Assembly: GCF_020991005.1 (NCBI RefSeq)
Contig: NZ_JAJLLW010000001.1
Span: 434,001 to 498,000 of the forward strand
DNA length: 64,000 bases
Origin: Halomonas sp. CUBES01
Lineage (GTDB): Bacteria; Pseudomonadota; Gammaproteobacteria; Pseudomonadales; Halomonadaceae
Direction of reading: 5' to 3'
The translations under genes were made by a program, and so were the position numbers. Below the pieces are notes generated by a model. The model was not told the DNA's origin, searched no databases, and saw only the letters and a program-made list of their open reading frames with translations. Below are positions 63,763 to 64,000 of the stretch, in pieces; within the stretch, counting starts at the first letter, position 1; each line of letters begins with the position of its first letter.

Positions 63763-64000
63763 ATGAGTTCCAATGACACTAACCAAGCGGCTGCGCCAGC
63801 AGCGGCTGATCAAGACGAACGGATCCAGAAAGTCTCTTTCTGGAAGAAAGCGCTCAATCGTCCCGAGTTGGGGGCGCTGGCGGGTACCGTGCTGGTGCTT
63901 GCCTTTTTTATCGTTGTCTCCAGCGGCACCGGGATGTTTACCCCCGCGGGGATTATTAATTTTCTGGAAGTGTCAGCCCAGCTCGGCATTATCGCCACGG
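63763..64000 (+). CDS. ABC transporter permease, 3' end outside window
   Basis: First 79 residues of a permease of the RbsC/inositol type. A polar N-terminus (~40 residues) is followed by helix one (LAGTVLVLAFFIVVS) and then MFTPAGIINFLEVSAQLGIIA, a conserved start of these permeases. It lies 54 bases after the binding-protein gene. Confidence 0.88.
   Translation, partial: MSSNDTNQAAAPAAADQDERIQKVSFWKKALNRPELGALAGTVLVLAFFIVVSSGTGMFTPAGIINFLEVSAQLGIIAT

Overview
The window reads as a high-GC chromosomal segment of a moderately halophilic gammaproteobacterium, most likely Halomonadaceae (Halomonas or a close relative). This rests on gene content: a glycine betaine breakdown island like that of Pseudomonas, BCCT, SSS and TRAP transporters, and a structured intergenic repeat. 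It is an inference and was not checked by a search. About 50 protein genes are densely packed. I see no rRNA, tRNA, CRISPR array, insertion sequence or prophage.

Positions 1-40.6 kb form a nearly complete route from glycine betaine to pyruvate and CO2. GbcA/GbcB (23.3-26.0 kb, divergent) make dimethylglycine. DgcA/DgcB with a dedicated electron transfer flavoprotein (1.4-7.7 kb) make sarcosine. SoxBDAG (27.8-33.0 kb) makes glycine, and GlyA plus an Fe-S serine deaminase (26.4 and 34.2 kb) lead to serine and pyruvate. Released one-carbon units go through glutathione-independent formaldehyde dehydrogenase (12.5 kb), an NAD-linked molybdenum formate dehydrogenase (13.8-18.4 kb) and PurU (33.1 kb). 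Transport genes lie among them: a BCCT carrier, a sodium:solute symporter, an EamA-type carrier and a four-gene PotABCD-like ABC importer of unknown substrate. A membrane dipeptidase (cut by the left edge) and a DUF5943 protein accompany dgcAB. O-acetylhomoserine sulfhydrylase (MetY) and the proton-pumping transhydrogenase PntAB follow. No AraC-type betaine regulator (GbdR) and no folD lie in the window.

From 40.7 to 49.5 kb come an ABCB exporter, an aldo/keto reductase, KatG with an OxyR-like site, and a divergent nsrR/hmp pair with an NsrR-like operator. From 47.8 to 53.4 kb, the 5-oxoprolinase genes pxpABC stand divergent to a DctPQM TRAP transporter, suggesting 5-oxoproline or related uptake. 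From 53.5 to 57.9 kb are two divergent c-di-GMP proteins: HDOD-GGDEF with an intact GGEEF and I-site, and GAF-PAS-GAF-SGDEF-EAL with an intact EAL site. An epimerase and a TauE/SafE permease follow.

The right end (59.7-64.0 kb) is a myo-inositol locus: iolB, iolG and an RpiR regulator on the minus strand, divergent from an inositol-type ABC binding protein and a permease cut by the right edge. Two matching palindromes lie in the divergent promoter region.

The observations I rate highest are: an alanine replacing one iron-sulfur cysteine in DgcA, two copies of a large folded repeat inside the dgc operon, the unassigned ABC importer with an enlarged permease loop, mutually exclusive RNA stems in the gbcB leader, and paired palindromes at the inositol locus. 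I found no clearly unprecedented system; the unassigned parts of the betaine island are the best candidates for new biology.
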